A DNA stretch of 64,000 nt, from contig NZ_JAGIPZ010000001.1 of the NCBI RefSeq assembly GCF_017814915.1, positions 559,559 through 623,558 on the forward strand, read 5' to 3'. A program made the position numbers and the translations under genes. Source of the DNA: Herbaspirillum sp. LeCh32-8. Lineage in GTDB: Bacteria > Pseudomonadota > Gammaproteobacteria > Burkholderiales > Burkholderiaceae_D. How positions within the stretch are numbered: the stretch's first letter is position 1; the number at the start of each line of letters is the position of its first letter. Under the pieces are notes generated by a model. That model did no database searches. It was not told the origin of the DNA and worked only from the letters and a program-made list of their open reading frames with translations. This document shows, one piece after another, positions 53,096 to 64,000 of this stretch.

Positions 53096-53186
53096 ACGAG
53101 TACAACGTGCGCTGTCACGCCCGGCGCGGGCGGGCAAGAAGCGATTCTCGAAATAAGCAGAATTTTGGCGGGTCATGAACGGTGCG

Positions 53187-53202
53187 CGGCGAGCGCTCGC
53201 CG
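53187..53202. promoter_or_regulatory. 16-bp palindrome before the enolase-superfamily gene
   Basis: CGGCGAGCGCTCGCCG is perfectly palindromic and lies about 90 bases upstream of the start codon; candidate operator. Confidence 0.3.
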
Positions 53203-53294
53203 GACTGCTCCTATGATGGATGACGTGAAGGACAAGGCAGGCGCGCTGCAAGTAGCTTGCCTTGTGTGTTTTCAAGCCAGCCAAAGGAGCACAG

Positions 53295-54425
53295 ATGGCC
53301 AAGATCGTTGCCGTTGAAGTCATTCAGGCGAACCTGAAACCCAAGGTCAAGCGCACGGATGCCGTGCAAAGCTTCGAACTCCAGGAGACGCCCATCGTGC
53401 GCATTGTCGACGCCGATGGTGCAGTCGGCCTGGGGTATAGCTATACCATCGGCACCGGGGGCTCGTCCGTCTGCAAGCTCATCGACGACCATCTGGCACC
53501 GGCCCTGATCGGTGCCGAGGCCGAGGAGATCGAGGCGGTGTGGCGCGCCTTGTTCTTTCGCGTCCACGCCACAGCGGTCGGCGCCATCACCTCGATTGCC
53601 CTGGCGGCGATTGATACCGCGTTGTGGGATCTGCGCGCATGCAAGGCCAAGCTGCCGTTGCACCGGCTGGCCGGCGGCGCCAAAGACAGCATCGCGCTTT
53701 ATTACACCGAAGGCGGCTGGCTGCACATGGAGGAGGCCGAGCTGGTCGAAGAGGCGCTCAACGCCCAGGCGCGCGGCTTTGGCGGCACCAAGATCAAAGT
53801 CGGCCGCCCGCACGTATCGGAAGACATGAAGCGCCTGAGCGCCGTGCGTGAGCGGGTCGGCGATGGCTGGGAGATCATGACCGACGCCAATCAGGGCCTC
53901 ACGTTGGATGAGGCGATCCGCCGGGTGCGTCATTACGAGAAACTCGACATCGCCTGGTTCGAGGAGCCTATTCACGCTGACGACGTGGGCGCGCACCGTC
54001 GCCTGTCCCAGTCGACAACGGTTCCGATCGCGGTGGGCGAATCCATGTACTCCATTTCACAGTTCAAGGACTACCTTGAGGCGGGCGCCTGTTCCATTGT
54101 CCAGGTCGACGTTGGTCGCATCGGCGGCATTACGCCCTGGCTCAAGGTGGCGCATATGGCGGAGGCGTTCAATGTGCCGGTCTGTCCGCACTTCCTGATG
54201 GAACTCCACCTCGGCTTGTGCTGCGCCGTGCCCAACAGCAGATGGCTGGAATATATCCCGCAGCTCGATCTGGTGACCGCATCGCCGATACGCATTGAAA
54301 ACGGCCGCGCCATGGCCTCCGATGCGCCCGGCCTGGGCATCGACTGGGACTGGGAGGCCCTCGAGCGCGCCGTCGTTCATCGCCAGGCGCACGGTGCGAT
54401 GCCGCCTTTGAGAACAAGCGGCTGA
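53295..54425 (+). CDS. Enolase-superfamily enzyme, mandelate racemase subgroup
   Basis: 376 residues. Catalytic pattern of the mandelate racemase group: K166-x-K168 (GGTKIKVG), metal ligands D198 (TDANQG), E224 (FEEPIH) and E249 (AVGES), then D272 (VDVGRIGG) with H299 (CPHF) and E303 as the second acid/base side. It racemises or dehydrates a hydroxy- or sugar acid; substrate not clear. AAAGGAG precedes the ATG. The MFS permease gene follows, so the pair probably takes up and converts one carboxylate. Confidence 0.88.
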   Translation: MAKIVAVEVIQANLKPKVKRTDAVQSFELQETPIVRIVDADGAVGLGYSYTIGTGGSSVCKLIDDHLAPALIGAEAEEIEAVWRALFFRVHATAVGAITSIALAAIDTALWDLRACKAKLPLHRLAGGAKDSIALYYTEGGWLHMEEAELVEEALNAQARGFGGTKIKVGRPHVSEDMKRLSAVRERVGDGWEIMTDANQGLTLDEAIRRVRHYEKLDIAWFEEPIHADDVGAHRRLSQSTTVPIAVGESMYSISQFKDYLEAGACSIVQVDVGRIGGITPWLKVAHMAEAFNVPVCPHFLMELHLGLCCAVPNSRWLEYIPQLDLVTASPIRIENGRAMASDAPGLGIDWDWEALERAVVHRQAHGAMPPLRTSG

Positions 54426-54472
54426 GCCCGGTCTCGCGAGGCTACACAACCCCCGTTTTATCGAACTGTCAT

Positions 54473-54484
54473 CGTGTCGACACG
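54473..54484. promoter_or_regulatory. 12-bp palindrome before the MFS gene
   Basis: CGTGTCGACACG, about 115 bases upstream of the permease start; possible operator, weak. Confidence 0.25.
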
Positions 54485-54597
54485 CGCTGGCCACGCTGGC
54501 GCTCGGGCGTCCTCATCAGTGGGGCGCGCGCAAGCGATGTTCCAGGGCGACGCCTGCGCGATAGCTGCGCAGCACCATCCCGAAGAAGGAGAGCTTC

Positions 54598-55920
54598 ATG
54601 TCGAATACCGTGGCAGAAGGGCAGTCCCAAGCCGAGCGTCTCAATATCCGGCGCGCCTTGCTGGCGGCGACCATCGGAACCATCATTGAATGGTTCGACT
54701 ACGCCCTCTATGGGGCTGCGGCCGGCTTGATCATCAATAAGCTGTTTTTTCCGCAGTTGTCTGCGTCGGTCGGGGTGCTGGCCGCCTTCGCCACGTTTGC
54801 CGTGGGATTCGTCAGTCGTCCGCTGGGCGGCATCATCATTTCGCATGTGGGGGACCGCTTCGGGCGCAAGCCGGCATTGGTGTTCACGATCGCCTTGATG
54901 GGCGCCTCCACGGTGGCGATGGGATTGCTGCCGACCTACGCCCAGGCGGGCCTGTGGGCGCCGTTGCTGCTGGTGATCCTGCGGTTGTTGCAGGGCTTTG
55001 GCGCGGGCGCCGAGTATGCCGGCGCCGTCACGTTGGTCGCGGAGTACGCGCCGCCCGGGCGCAAGGCTTACTACACGGCCTATCTACAGTCCGCCACCGT
55101 CATCGGCACCATGCTTGCGACACTGATGTTCCTGATGGTCTCGTACCTGCCCGAAGAGACCTTGTTCGGCTGGGCCTGGCGGATCCCTTTCCTGATGTCC
55201 GCCTTGTTGTTTTTCGTGGCGCTGTACATCCGGAAAAATCTTGATGAAACACCTGAATACGTAGCAGCAATGCAGCGCGCCGATGCCCGGCGCCACGCCG
55301 CAAGGGTGCCCCTGGGCGAGCTGCTGCGCAAGAGCTGGCGCGAGGTGCTGTTCGGATTCCTGTCAGTGACCGGGCACAACGCCAATGTCTACATTCTCAG
55401 CGCTTTCAGCCTCGGCTACATGACCAATACCCTGGGCTTTGCCCGTACGGACGCATTGCTCGCGGTAATGATCGCGACGCTGACCGGCATCGTCATGACG
55501 CCGCCCATGGGCGCCCTGGCGGACCGCATCGGGCATGCGCGCGTGTACCTGTTCGGCGCTGTCTTCGTCTTCGTGTTTGCCGTCCCGATGTTTGTCCTGC
55601 TCGAGACGAGAAGCGTGGTGTTGGCCACTTGTGGCCTGAGCATCGGTTACGGCATCGGATTCGCGGGCCTTGCCAGCGCGCAAGGCGCTTTCCTGGCCAA
55701 TCTGTTCCCGACGCGCTATCGATTCTCGGGTATTGCCATGTCCCGCGAGCTCAGCAGTTTGCTCATCGCGGGCCCGACGCCGTTCATCGCTTCGGCTCTG
55801 GTGTCGGCCGCCGACGGCAAGCCGGACTGGGTGGCGCTCTACCTGATGCTGTGTTGCGGCGTCACGGCGGTGGCCGTTCTGGTGATCGCTTCGCGTTCGT
55901 ATGAACGTCCTCCGGCGTAG
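54598..55920 (+). CDS. MFS transporter, metabolite:H+ symporter family
   Basis: 440 residues, 12 membrane helices. MHS-type signatures: ATIGTIIEWFDYALYGAAAG at helix 1, RPLGGIIISHVGDRFGRKPAL in the loop 2-3, and LLQGFGAGAEYAGAVTLVAEYAP. MHS members carry citrate, shikimate, alpha-ketoglutarate, proline/betaine and similar compounds. It probably imports the substrate of the preceding enzyme. Confidence 0.9.
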   Translation: MSNTVAEGQSQAERLNIRRALLAATIGTIIEWFDYALYGAAAGLIINKLFFPQLSASVGVLAAFATFAVGFVSRPLGGIIISHVGDRFGRKPALVFTIALMGASTVAMGLLPTYAQAGLWAPLLLVILRLLQGFGAGAEYAGAVTLVAEYAPPGRKAYYTAYLQSATVIGTMLATLMFLMVSYLPEETLFGWAWRIPFLMSALLFFVALYIRKNLDETPEYVAAMQRADARRHAARVPLGELLRKSWREVLFGFLSVTGHNANVYILSAFSLGYMTNTLGFARTDALLAVMIATLTGIVMTPPMGALADRIGHARVYLFGAVFVFVFAVPMFVLLETRSVVLATCGLSIGYGIGFAGLASAQGAFLANLFPTRYRFSGIAMSRELSSLLIAGPTPFIASALVSAADGKPDWVALYLMLCCGVTAVAVLVIASRSYERPPA

Positions 55921-56023
55921 TTCATCATTGCTTGGCGGGTGCGGTCCCCAAGGTATTGCTGACGAAGCAACTTTTTGGCCGCATGCTCCGGGTTCTGTTC
56001 GCGATGCCGGGGATCAGCTCATG

Positions 56024-56050
56024 CTTGAAAATGACTGGGCCGACCCAATT
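56024..56050 (+). promoter_or_regulatory. Sigma32 heat-shock promoter of clpB
   Basis: CTTGAAA (56024-56030), 13-base spacer, CCCAATT (56044-56050). Near-perfect match to CTTGAAA-N13/14-CCCCATNT, 30 bases before clpB. Confidence 0.9.
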
Positions 56051-56079
56051 TTCATCTCATTGAAAAATTGGAGCGAACC

Positions 56080-58665
<2,586 letters not shown>

Positions 58666-58716
58666 GCCGAACGAGGCGGCTCCGCGATCTCGCTGCCTTG
58701 TGACGCGGTGACGGCC

Positions 58717-60435
58717 TCAGAAGGTTTGCCAGTCGTCATCCGCGGCCGATGGCTGCGGCTCGGGCCGGCTGCGTGGTGGCGCAGCCGGTGTTTTTTTGGG
58801 GGGTGCGAGCGCTTTGGTCGCGGCCGGGTGCCCGGCGCTGGTCGAAGAGGGGGGCGCCATCGGCGATACTGCGCCGGCGTGAGCGCCGGCCTTGAGTTTG
58901 AACACCGCCACCATCTGCGCCAGCTTGTTGGCCTGGTCCTGCAGCGATTGCGCTGCAGCGGCGGCTTCTTCCACCAGCGCGGCGTTCTGCTGCGTGGTTT
59001 CATCCATGCCGACGATGGCCAGGCTGACTTCCTCGATGCGTTGGCTCTGACTGCGGCTGGCCTGCGAGATCGCGCTCATGATCTCGGATACGCTGCGCAC
59101 GCTTTGCACCACTTCCTGCATGGTGGCGCCGGCCTGTTCCACCAGCTTGCTGCCGGAGGCGACCTTTTCCACGGAGTCGTCGATCAATCCCTTGATTTCC
59201 TTGGCGGCGGCCGCCGATCGTTGCGCCAGCGCGCGCACTTCGGTCGCCACCACGGCAAAGCCGCGTCCCTGTTCCCCGGCGCGCGCCGCTTCCACGGCCG
59301 CATTCAGCGCCAGGATATTGGTCTGGAAGGCGATGCCGTCGATGACGCTGATGATGTCCACGATCTTGTGCGCCGACTGATCAATCGACTGCATGGTGCG
59401 AATGACCTCGGCCACTACGTCTCCGCCGCGCGTGGCGATGGATGAGGCTGAACCGGCCAGTTGATCCGCCTTGGCGGCGTCGTCGGCGTTGTTCTTGACC
59501 GTCCCCGTCAGTTCGCGCGTGAGGGTAGCGGTTTGCGCCAGCGAGCCGGCCTGCTCCTCAGTGCGCGAGGACAGATCGAGATTGCCCTGGGCAATCTGGC
59601 TTGACGCGGTGGCGATCGAGTCGATGCTGATCTTGACCTCGCCCACGATGCGCACCAGGTTGTCGTTCATGCCCTTGAGCGCGGTCAGCAATTGCCCCGT
59701 TTCATCCCGGCCGCCGCCTTCGATATGCGTGCTGAGGTCGCTGGCGGCTACCGTCTGCGCAATCCCGACCGCCTGCTTCAACGGAACCGTGATGTTGCGG
59801 TTCATGCCCCACGCGAGTGCCGCCGCCAGCAGCGCGCCGACCAGAGCGCCGAGGCTCAACGTCAGCGAGGTGAGGCGGGTAAGCGATTGCACCGCAGCGT
59901 TACGCTCCTTCATCAGTTGCATTTCGTCCTGGATGATGTCGGCGAAAATCTGGCGCATGCCATCCATCATCGTCTTGCCTTTGGCAGCCTGTTCGAAGGC
60001 AATCGTGTCGGGGATGCTTTGCGGGCCGTCGGCGCGGCGCAGCGCAATCGAGGGCGAGGCGGCGCTTTGCACCCATTGCTTCTGCATCTCGGCGAGTCGC
60101 GCCAGCCTTTGCTGCTGGTTCGGGTTATCTCCGGTCAGCTTGCGCGCGAGGGCGAGATTGCGGGCGAATTCTTCCTCTCCTGCCTTGTAGGGAGCAAGCG
60201 AAGCCTCATTGCGCGTCAGGGCGAAGCCGCGTTGTCCCGTTTCCATGTTGACCAGGCTGAGCATTGCGCCATTGACGGCACCGACGACGGCGTGGCTGTG
60301 CTCGTTCCATTCGCTGGATTGTTTCAGTTGGGAAAAATTGCCGTAGGCGACCAGAATGATGCCGATGAACAGCAGGGCAAGGATGCCAAAGCCTGCGTAC
60401 AGGCGTGCGCCGATCTTCAGGCGAGAGAATCTCAT
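58717..60435 (-). CDS. Methyl-accepting chemotaxis protein
   Basis: 572 residues. N-terminal helix (about 11-33), four-helix-bundle periplasmic sensor (about 35-190), second helix (about 192-212), HAMP, then the signalling domain with [41 protein letters not shown] in pieces. A Pro/Ala linker leads to a final DDWQTF, matching the C-terminal pentapeptide (xWxxF) that tethers CheR/CheB. Ligand unknown. GGAGGAAC precedes the ATG at 60435. Convergent with clpB. Confidence 0.94.
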   Translation of the reverse strand: MRFSRLKIGARLYAGFGILALLFIGIILVAYGNFSQLKQSSEWNEHSHAVVGAVNGAMLSLVNMETGQRGFALTRNEASLAPYKAGEEEFARNLALARKLTGDNPNQQQRLARLAEMQKQWVQSAASPSIALRRADGPQSIPDTIAFEQAAKGKTMMDGMRQIFADIIQDEMQLMKERNAAVQSLTRLTSLTLSLGALVGALLAAALAWGMNRNITVPLKQAVGIAQTVAASDLSTHIEGGGRDETGQLLTALKGMNDNLVRIVGEVKISIDSIATASSQIAQGNLDLSSRTEEQAGSLAQTATLTRELTGTVKNNADDAAKADQLAGSASSIATRGGDVVAEVIRTMQSIDQSAHKIVDIISVIDGIAFQTNILALNAAVEAARAGEQGRGFAVVATEVRALAQRSAAAAKEIKGLIDDSVEKVASGSKLVEQAGATMQEVVQSVRSVSEIMSAISQASRSQSQRIEEVSLAIVGMDETTQQNAALVEEAAAAAQSLQDQANKLAQMVAVFKLKAGAHAGAVSPMAPPSSTSAGHPAATKALAPPKKTPAAPPRSRPEPQPSAADDDWQTF

Positions 60436-60735
60436 GGGACGTTCCTCCAAGGGAAAATGGATAACAGCAAGACATATCGAATTTTTATTGTTAAACGAAC
60501 ATCTTCCCTCGTCCCCCTCCATACTGCTTTTGTTTTCCTTTTTGCAAACTTTGGGTTAGCGGGGGAAAGTCCGCTCTTATCCGGAACAAGCGCGCACATG
60601 CCCATAAGTTCGCGAAGAAACGGGTTTTTGTCATACAATGGTTTCTTGACTGAAAGAGCGCGCGCAGCGCCGGTTTCAGGGCGAGTTGCGCAGCTATCGG
60701 GGAACTATGCGAACGATCAACGGCGGTAATCATCA
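60436..60735. other. Divergent spacer
   Basis: 300 bases between the chemoreceptor (minus) and the GGDEF gene (plus). No RNA gene or clear promoter is visible; short frames here look accidental. Confidence 0.4.
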
Positions 60736-62484
60736 GTGCGGGGGGCGGTTCTGAAGCAATCGTCTTTGCAGCGGCTGTTCATCCTGCCGTTCATCTTCCT
60801 GATGATCTGCCTGGCGCTGACCATCGGCTGGTTCCTCTATCGCGCCGGTGATGACGCCACCGAGGTGTTGGCGCGCAATGCACTGATGGAAGTGATGGGG
60901 CGCGTGAGCCAGTCGATCGAGCGCCAGACCCTGAGCGCGCGCGAAAGCCTTAACGTAGTGGCGCCGCCGCCGGTGCCGTCGGCCAAGGCCGGCGAAGCGC
61001 CGGCGATACTGCCATTCCCCAAGGATCGCAAGCAGCTCGAAGAGCGCCTGTGGCTGGCCAATTTCCTGATCGACGACGCCAGCTACGTCTATTTCGGCGG
61101 CGCTGACGGCAGCTTCCTGGGCATCAAGCAGGAAAGCCCGAATGTCTTCATGTACAGCGTGCGCGAGCCGGAGGGCAAGGACTACGTCTACCACCTGCGC
61201 GGCCCCAACACCGAGATGACGCTGACCACCGTGCAGGACTACGAGCCGCGCAAGCGCCCGTGGTACACGCAGACGGTGGAGCGCGGTCGCCAGACCTGGT
61301 CCTCGGTCTACACCGATTTCCGCCAGAAGCATCTGGGCATCAATCTCTCCAAACCGGTCTACGACACTGACGGCACTTTCCTGGGCGTGGCCAACAGCAG
61401 CATCGGCTTGCGCCAGCTCACCGAATTCCTGCAGAAGCTGCCGCTGGGACGCAACGGCGTGGCCTTCGTCACCGAACTCAAAGGAGACATGATCGCCACA
61501 TCCCTGGACGAGCCGTTGCACGAGGTCAAGGGCGATACCGGCGAATTCACCCGCCTGAAGGCGCAGCAAAGCAAGTCGCCGCTGGTGCAGCAGGCTTTCG
61601 CCGAAGTGCAGCGCCATCTGGCGACGCAGCGCGTTGAGCCGGGCCAGCTGGTGCTGCTGGGCGCGCGTGCCGAGGGCAGCAAGATCGAGGTCGCCTTCCG
61701 CCTGCATCACGACGATGCCGGTCTGGACTGGCTGGCCATCAGCGCCGCGCCGCGCTCGGACTTCCTGGGCTCGGTCACCGGCGGTGTGTACCAGACGCTG
61801 CTGCTGGGCCTGGTGGCGGTGTGCCTGACCTTCGTGATCGGCTTCCTGTTGCTGCGCTGGGTGCTGCGCGATATCCGCAAGCTGACGTTGGCGGCCAAGA
61901 GCATCGGCAACGGCAGCCCGTTCCCGGCGCTCAACATCGACCGCAACGACGAAATCGGCCAACTGGCGCACAGCTTCCAGGAGATGGAGCGCAACCTGCG
62001 CACGGATCGCCTGACCAATGTGCTCAACCGCGATTCGCTGATCGCGCAGATCGACTTCCGCCGCCGCAATTCGTCCGAGGCCAACCCTTTGCACTTCGCC
62101 ATGCTGTTCATCGACCTGGATCGCTTCAAGGCGGTCAACGACGAACATGGTCACGATGAAGGCGACAAGGTGCTGATCGCCATCGCCGAGCGCCTGCAGC
62201 ACACGCTGCGCCACGACGACTCGGTGGCGCGCTTCGGCGGCGACGAGTTCGTGGTCTACCTGCATGGCGTGTCCGACATGGAGATCGCGCGCACCATCGC
62301 CGACAAGATCCGTCACTCGGTCAACAAGCCCATCGACGGACGCAACGGCAACAGCTACACGGTCGACGCCTCGGTCGGGGTGTCGCTCTATCCGGCCGAC
62401 GGCCTGGATGTGGAAACCCTGCTGCGCGTGGCCGACTCGCGCATGTTTGACCAGAAGCGCCTGCATCGCATGCTGTCGGTGTGA
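60736..62484 (+). CDS. Membrane diguanylate cyclase with Cache-type sensor
   Basis: 582 residues. First helix (about 12-34), a periplasmic double-Cache-like region (about 40-350, e.g. DDASYVYFGGADGSFLGIKQ, RKRPWYTQTVERG), second helix (about 355-378), HAMP, and a C-terminal GGDEF domain. The active site GGDEF (about 500-504) is intact, and RHDD five residues before it is an RxxD inhibitory site, so c-di-GMP synthesis with product inhibition is expected. The start is GTG with a poor ribosome-binding site, so it may lie slightly elsewhere. Confidence 0.9.
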   Translation: MRGAVLKQSSLQRLFILPFIFLMICLALTIGWFLYRAGDDATEVLARNALMEVMGRVSQSIERQTLSARESLNVVAPPPVPSAKAGEAPAILPFPKDRKQLEERLWLANFLIDDASYVYFGGADGSFLGIKQESPNVFMYSVREPEGKDYVYHLRGPNTEMTLTTVQDYEPRKRPWYTQTVERGRQTWSSVYTDFRQKHLGINLSKPVYDTDGTFLGVANSSIGLRQLTEFLQKLPLGRNGVAFVTELKGDMIATSLDEPLHEVKGDTGEFTRLKAQQSKSPLVQQAFAEVQRHLATQRVEPGQLVLLGARAEGSKIEVAFRLHHDDAGLDWLAISAAPRSDFLGSVTGGVYQTLLLGLVAVCLTFVIGFLLLRWVLRDIRKLTLAAKSIGNGSPFPALNIDRNDEIGQLAHSFQEMERNLRTDRLTNVLNRDSLIAQIDFRRRNSSEANPLHFAMLFIDLDRFKAVNDEHGHDEGDKVLIAIAERLQHTLRHDDSVARFGGDEFVVYLHGVSDMEIARTIADKIRHSVNKPIDGRNGNSYTVDASVGVSLYPADGLDVETLLRVADSRMFDQKRLHRMLSV

Positions 62485-62517
62485 GGCCGCCGCAATGACC
62501 TGCTAAAGGAGAATGTC

Positions 62518-63009
62518 ATGAACTTTGCCACCTGCGACCTGTGCGATGCCAATGAGGACAAGCTGGCCGCGGGGACGCTGCATGTGCTGCCGCCGATCTT
62601 CGCTTCCTTCGGACGCAAGCCGGCCTTCGCCGGTCCGGCCAGAACGCTCAAGGTGTTCGAGGACAACGTGCTGGTGCGCGCCGCGCTGGAGACCCCGGGC
62701 GACGGTCATGTGCTGGTGGTGGACGGCGGCGGCAGCCTGCGCTGCGCGCTGGTGGGCGGCAACCTCGGCCAGCTGGCCGAGAAGAACGGCTGGGCCGGCA
62801 TCCTGGTCAACGGCTGCGTGCGCGACGCGCTCGAGCTCAACGCCTGCGAAGTGGGGATCCGTGCGCTGGCCACGCATCCGCAGCGCAGCTTCCGCAAGGG
62901 CGCCGGTGACCGCGACCTTCGCGTCACCATCGCCGGCGTGGCGGTGCATCCGGGCGACTGGATTTATGCGGATGTGGACGGCGTGCTGGTGTCGCGCGCT
63001 GCGCTCTGA
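62518..63009 (+). CDS. rraA: RraA family protein
   Basis: 163 residues. RraA binds RNase E and lowers mRNA decay; close relatives are HMG/CHA aldolases. The signature [23 protein letters not shown] and [11 protein letters not shown] are present, and the R-D pair used by the aldolases is kept (GCVRD), so either activity is possible. AAAGGAG lies 7 bases before the ATG, 34 bases after the GGDEF gene. Confidence 0.92.
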   Translation: MNFATCDLCDANEDKLAAGTLHVLPPIFASFGRKPAFAGPARTLKVFEDNVLVRAALETPGDGHVLVVDGGGSLRCALVGGNLGQLAEKNGWAGILVNGCVRDALELNACEVGIRALATHPQRSFRKGAGDRDLRVTIAGVAVHPGDWIYADVDGVLVSRAAL

Positions 63010-63030
63010 GCGAAAGCATCCTCAATAAAG

Positions 63031-63062
63031 AACGGCTTCCCGCGGGAAGCCGTTTTTGTTTG
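63031..63062. terminator. Terminator after rraA
   Basis: AACGGCTTCCC, CGC-centred loop, GGGAAGCCGTTTTTGTTT. Confidence 0.9.
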
Positions 63063-63093
63063 CGCCTGTGTGCGCGTCTTGGGGAGGAACGGC

Positions 63094-64000
63094 TCAGTTC
63101 TTGCGCAGAATATTGTCGATCGCTGCCGTCTGCGTCACGATTTCCTGCAGGTCCTGGTTCAGCAGGCTGGCGCGCCGCTGCAACGTGGCCCAGCCCGACC
63201 AGGCGCTGGCTTCGGCGGCCAGCGGCTCGGGCGTGACCGGGCCGACCAGTTCGATCCTGCCCGACAACGCCTTCTGTTCCGGCGCCTCCGGCGACACCAC
63301 CACGGCGCCTTTGCGCTTCCTGGGTTGGGGCGCGAGGATGCGCTGGGCTTCGGCCAGGTGCTGGCTGGCTTCCAGGTAAGTGTCTTCGATCAGCTTGTTG
63401 ACCGGGCCTTCGGGGACGTTATCCTGATGGCGCCGCAGCATCAGGCGCAGCGCGGCGATGTGCGCGGCCACCAGATAGTTCTGCACGATGAAGCGGTTCA
63501 GCTCCTTGACTGCGCGGTGCTTGGTCACCGGCTCGTCCATCATGCGCACCAGCGCCGAGATCAGCGCCGCCAGGCTGTCCATGAAGCCCTTGCGGCAAAC
63601 GCGGTAGAAGAAGTCGTCCTTGACCTTGCCCTCCAGCATGTCGCGGCTGGCGGTGAGGTAGCGCTGGCTGGCCTTGAGCACGTTGCGCAGCAGCTTGGGC
63701 AGGTCGCGGTATTCCCAGGCCGGCAGCACGTAGCTGAACAGGGTGGCGATGACCACGCCGATGATGGTGTCGATCAGGCGCTCGCCGATCACGCCCTGAT
63801 GGCCGGCCGGCACCAGCAGGTTCAGCAGCATCAGGATCTGCACCGAGGCGGCGATGGCGGTGTAGCGGTACTTCACGTAGGTGAAGGCCGGCGCGGCCAC
63901 GCTGGCGGCGAACAGCACTGCCATCTGGCCCATCGGGTTGTGCACGAAGCGCAGGATCAGCATGGTGATCAGGCAGCCGATGATGGTGCCGATCAGGCGA
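63094..64000 (-). CDS. FUSC/YccS-like inner-membrane protein, 5' end cut by the window
   Basis: About 302 C-terminal residues; the frame continues past 64000. It shows membrane helices (AASVQILMLLNLLVPAGHQG, ERLIDTIIGVVIATLFSYVLP) and a cytoplasmic helical domain, as in the C-terminal half of FUSC/YccS/YhfK proteins. It is a different protein from the AaeB-like one at 47.7 kb. Likely an efflux or envelope-transport component; substrate unknown. Confidence 0.8.
   Translation of the reverse strand, partial: RLIGTIIGCLITMLILRFVHNPMGQMAVLFAASVAAPAFTYVKYRYTAIAASVQILMLLNLLVPAGHQGVIGERLIDTIIGVVIATLFSYVLPAWEYRDLPKLLRNVLKASQRYLTASRDMLEGKVKDDFFYRVCRKGFMDSLAALISALVRMMDEPVTKHRAVKELNRFIVQNYLVAAHIAALRLMLRRHQDNVPEGPVNKLIEDTYLEASQHLAEAQRILAPQPRKRKGAVVVSPEAPEQKALSGRIELVGPVTPEPLAAEASAWSGWATLQRRASLLNQDLQEIVTQTAAIDNILRKN

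Overview
The window is a GC-rich chromosomal segment of a betaproteobacterium. Gene content and order (rpsF-priB-rpsR-rplI-dnaB, hom/thrC/moeA/moaD/moaE/clpB, flagellin with FlaG, a full Ara4N operon) fit Burkholderiales, most likely Oxalobacteraceae and Herbaspirillum-like. That placement is inferred from protein resemblance, with no database search. About 48 protein genes are supported. I see no rRNA, tRNA, CRISPR array, integrase or transposase.

Layout. 0.1-4.1 kb: flagellin (sigma28 promoter), FlaG, and a TPR/glycosyltransferase that may modify flagellin. 4.3-8.5 kb: lexA with two SOS boxes, then the ribosomal-protein/replication operon ending in dnaB. 8.7-12.2 kb: a phosphate-transport pair (DUF47 protein and Pit) converging on a PIN-PhoH ATPase. 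12.6-13.1 kb: bcp. 13.2-20.8 kb: an arn cluster for 4-amino-4-deoxy-L-arabinose addition to lipid A, with ArnA split into two genes and one small flippase subunit instead of two. 20.9-24.3 kb: an Mth938-type protein, an AlaA-like aminotransferase and homoserine dehydrogenase. 24.4-28.6 kb: a secreted small protein and a four-gene envelope lipoprotein cluster (COG3014-YcfL-LpoB-LpoB-like). 28.9-33.9 kb: a LuxR-type regulator, thrC, moeA, moaD and a methyltransferase. 34.2-35.6 kb: a gluconate-type permease, a possible 23-residue peptide and a REP pair.

35.8-44.1 kb is the most unusual part: an AT-richer, all-minus-strand orphan type VI secretion island (VgrG, Tli3-like lipoprotein, Tle3-like lipase, second Tli3-like lipoprotein, PAAR, membrane protein). 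It sits exactly between a 58-bp perfect direct repeat made of the first 53 bp of moaE plus 5 upstream bases. The left copy is a dead moaE stub; the right copy begins an intact moaE. The insertion therefore left a working moaE behind.

44.6-55.9 kb: an Nramp transporter, an AaeAB-like aromatic-acid efflux operon (outer-membrane factor, FUSC, DUF1656, HlyD) with a divergent LysR gene, CrcB, and an enolase-superfamily enzyme beside an MFS permease. 56.1-64 kb: clpB behind a sigma32 promoter, a chemoreceptor, a GGDEF protein, RraA, and the 3' part of a FUSC-like membrane protein cut by the window edge. In related Burkholderiales, as I recall, hom-thrC-moeA-moaD-moaE-clpB lie close together. Here that backbone is opened three times by accessory blocks, and the T6SS island lies in the second.
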